Shown here piece by piece: positions 11,682 to 12,660 of a stretch of DNA of 12,660 nucleotides; position 1 is the stretch's first letter, and each line of letters begins with the position of its first letter. The notes beneath the pieces were generated by a model, which ran no database searches, was not told the DNA's origin, and was given only the letters and a program-made list of their open reading frames with translations. Source of the DNA: an uncultured Clostridia bacterium (lineage in GTDB: Bacteria; Bacillota; Clostridia; Christensenellales; UBA1242); the NCBI GenBank assembly GCA_900554955.1, contig USJH01000011.1, positions 1 to 12,660 of the forward strand, written 5' to 3'. The position numbers and the translations under genes were made by a program.

Positions 11682-12188
11682 ATGGAAACATTCTATAAAG
11701 AAATCAGCAAACTTAAAGAGCTTGAGAGACGTGGTTGGAAAAGATGTAATGTAGAAGGACGAATTGAAAGCGATGCTGAGCATACCTTTTCAATGATAAT
11801 GCTCGCCCTTGACATTATGAATCACAACAAAACAGATCTAGATGAATTAAAAGTTTTAAAATTGATTGCCTATCATGAATTATGCGAAATTGATGCTGGC
11901 GATGTTACACCATATGACAACATTCCACCCAAAGAAAAATATATAAAAGAATATGAATGCATAAAAAGACTCAGCAAAGAATATGACATGCCAGAAATTG
12001 AATCATATTGGCTTGAATACAAAGAGCTCAAAACACCAGAAGCAAAGTTCGTCAAGGCTCTAGATAAGCTTGACGCAATTAAGCAGGCAGAAATCTATTC
12101 TCTCGCACAAAACAGACCAGATATTTATCAAGAATTTTATTCTTCAAGCATAGCAACAATTGAGGGCCTAAAAGATTATAAATATTAA
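11682..12188 (+). CDS. HD-domain phosphohydrolase, YfbR/HDDC2-like
   Basis: A 168-aa protein of the HD superfamily. The pattern RIESDAEHTFSMIML (His34), AYHELCEIDAGDVTPYD (65-79) and the later KALDKLDA match the short HD_3 type, which includes the 5'-deoxynucleotidase YfbR. That enzyme removes phosphate from deoxynucleoside monophosphates in the cytoplasm. The residue after His65 is Glu66 where the family normally has the metal-binding Asp of the HD dyad. Glu can still ligate metal, but activity or metal choice may differ. The ATG is preceded by AGGAG at six bases, and the gene has its own promoter. It lies just outside the inferred element, between the displaced terminator and tRNA-Ser(GCU), and is read here as chromosomal. 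I see no terminator after it. Confidence 0.82.
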   Translation: METFYKEISKLKELERRGWKRCNVEGRIESDAEHTFSMIMLALDIMNHNKTDLDELKVLKLIAYHELCEIDAGDVTPYDNIPPKEKYIKEYECIKRLSKEYDMPEIESYWLEYKELKTPEAKFVKALDKLDAIKQAEIYSLAQNRPDIYQEFYSSSIATIEGLKDYKY

Positions 12189-12496
12189 TCAAATATCCAA
12201 AATTGCAACATATCAAATAAAAAATAGACATCAATTTAATCATAATTTACCGCTTAAAAAAGAAAATGACCCAGTTTATAAACATATATACAAATTGCAC
12301 AAATTTCGTGCAACTTGCACATAATAAAGTTCGCAAAAAATTTTATCAGTATAATAGATCATGATATGTGCAAAATAACCAAAAATTCGAATGTGACAAA
12401 AAAAACTAAACTTTTTTTGTAAAAATACTTTAAAAAAAATAAATCATATGATATAATCAAACCACTTGATGTGAAGCATCAAGCCCCCAATTTTAT
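12189..12496. other. Intergenic stretch before tRNA-Ser(GCU)
   Basis: About 300 bp, A/T-rich and with no coding frame that I would support. It contains the hairpin TTGCAC/GTGCAA (12295-12313), a probable tRNA promoter -10 TATAAT (12452-12457, no good -35) and a perfect 7-bp hairpin CTTGATG/CATCAAG (12465-12483) ending 13 bp before the tRNA. The last hairpin may mark 5' leader processing. Confidence 0.5.
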
Positions 12497-12587
12497 GGAG
12501 AGATACTCAAGAGGCCAAAGAGGGCACCCTGCTAAGGTGTTAGTACGAGCAATCGTAGCGCGGGTTCAAATCCCGCTCTCTCCGCCA
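12497..12587 (+). tRNA. tRNA-Ser(GCU)
   Basis: A 91-nt class II tRNA. The acceptor arms GGAGAGA and TCTCTCC pair, with discriminator G and an encoded CCA. The anticodon loop CTGCTAA gives anticodon GCT (12531-12533), and the T-loop is GTTCAAATC. A long variable arm (TACGAGCAATCGTA) identifies serine. It reads AGC and AGU codons. It is followed immediately by the terminator that also occurs, without a tRNA, at 11548. Confidence 0.97.
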
Positions 12588-12635
12588 ATCAATAGTCGTT
12601 TGAACTCATTTGAGTTTGGACGACTTTTTTCTTGC
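12580..12635 (+). repeat. 56-bp direct repeat, copy 2
   Basis: The partner of 11534-11589 (54/56 identical). Here it is in its native setting, starting in the acceptor stem of an intact tRNA-Ser. Confidence 0.9.
12594..12634 (+). terminator. Terminator of tRNA-Ser(GCU)
   Basis: AGTCGTTTGAACTCA (12594-12608) and TGAGTTTGGACGACT (12611-12625) pair along 15 bp if G-U pairs are allowed, with T-rich sequence after. Confidence 0.9.
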
Positions 12636-12660
12636 TTATTTTAAAGATTTAGTTCGGTTT

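Overview
The window looks like the chromosome of a very AT-rich, low-GC Gram-positive (Bacillota/Clostridia-like, probably uncultivated) bacterium. The signs are strong AGGAG-type ribosome binding sites, short Rho-independent terminators, a lipobox lipoprotein and a TfoX-like protein. No gene fixes the genus, so this assignment is an inference.

Layout. Bases 3-4640 are ordinary chromosome: the 3' part of an unrecognised gene, a bidirectional terminator, a two-gene minus-strand operon (TfoX-like protein, then a small Rossmann-like nucleotide-binding protein), a surface lipoprotein, a PlsC-like acyltransferase, about 575 bp with no convincing gene, and tRNA-Ser(UGA). Bases 4640-11540 look like one integrated element, or two stacked ones, inserted at the 3' end of that tRNA. 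The chromosome then resumes with a terminator that matches the one behind tRNA-Ser(GCU), an HD-domain phosphohydrolase gene and tRNA-Ser(GCU).

The element. A minus-strand operon of six overlapping or closely packed genes (7867 down to 5317) encodes a Cro-like HTH protein, a 57-aa protein, a DUF6291-like replication-type protein, a protein resembling sigma-factor region 2, a very basic 203-aa protein and an HExxH metallopeptidase. Running the other way are a double-HTH repressor and, overlapping it by one base, a large serine recombinase. The two arms are separated by a compact switch: two identical TACGCA-TT-TGCGTA operators, one of which lies in the 17-bp spacer of two overlapping, oppositely directed TTGACA promoters. 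Beyond the recombinase lie a terminator, a frame-broken coding remnant and a membrane-anchored protein of unknown function. At the other end, between the metallopeptidase and the tRNA, about 560 bp carry no gene but a dense series of perfect and near-perfect inverted repeats. No capsid, portal, terminase, relaxase or secretion gene is visible.

My reading, which is inference: this is a small serine-integrase element resembling a phage satellite or a non-conjugative integrative element. The repressor arm keeps it silent and supplies the integrase. The other arm supplies early regulation and replication, and its replication gene holds helically phased GGTTGTTT repeats beside a pure A/T stretch that could be its origin. 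The hairpin-rich end could encode a large structured RNA or be a DNA-processing region.
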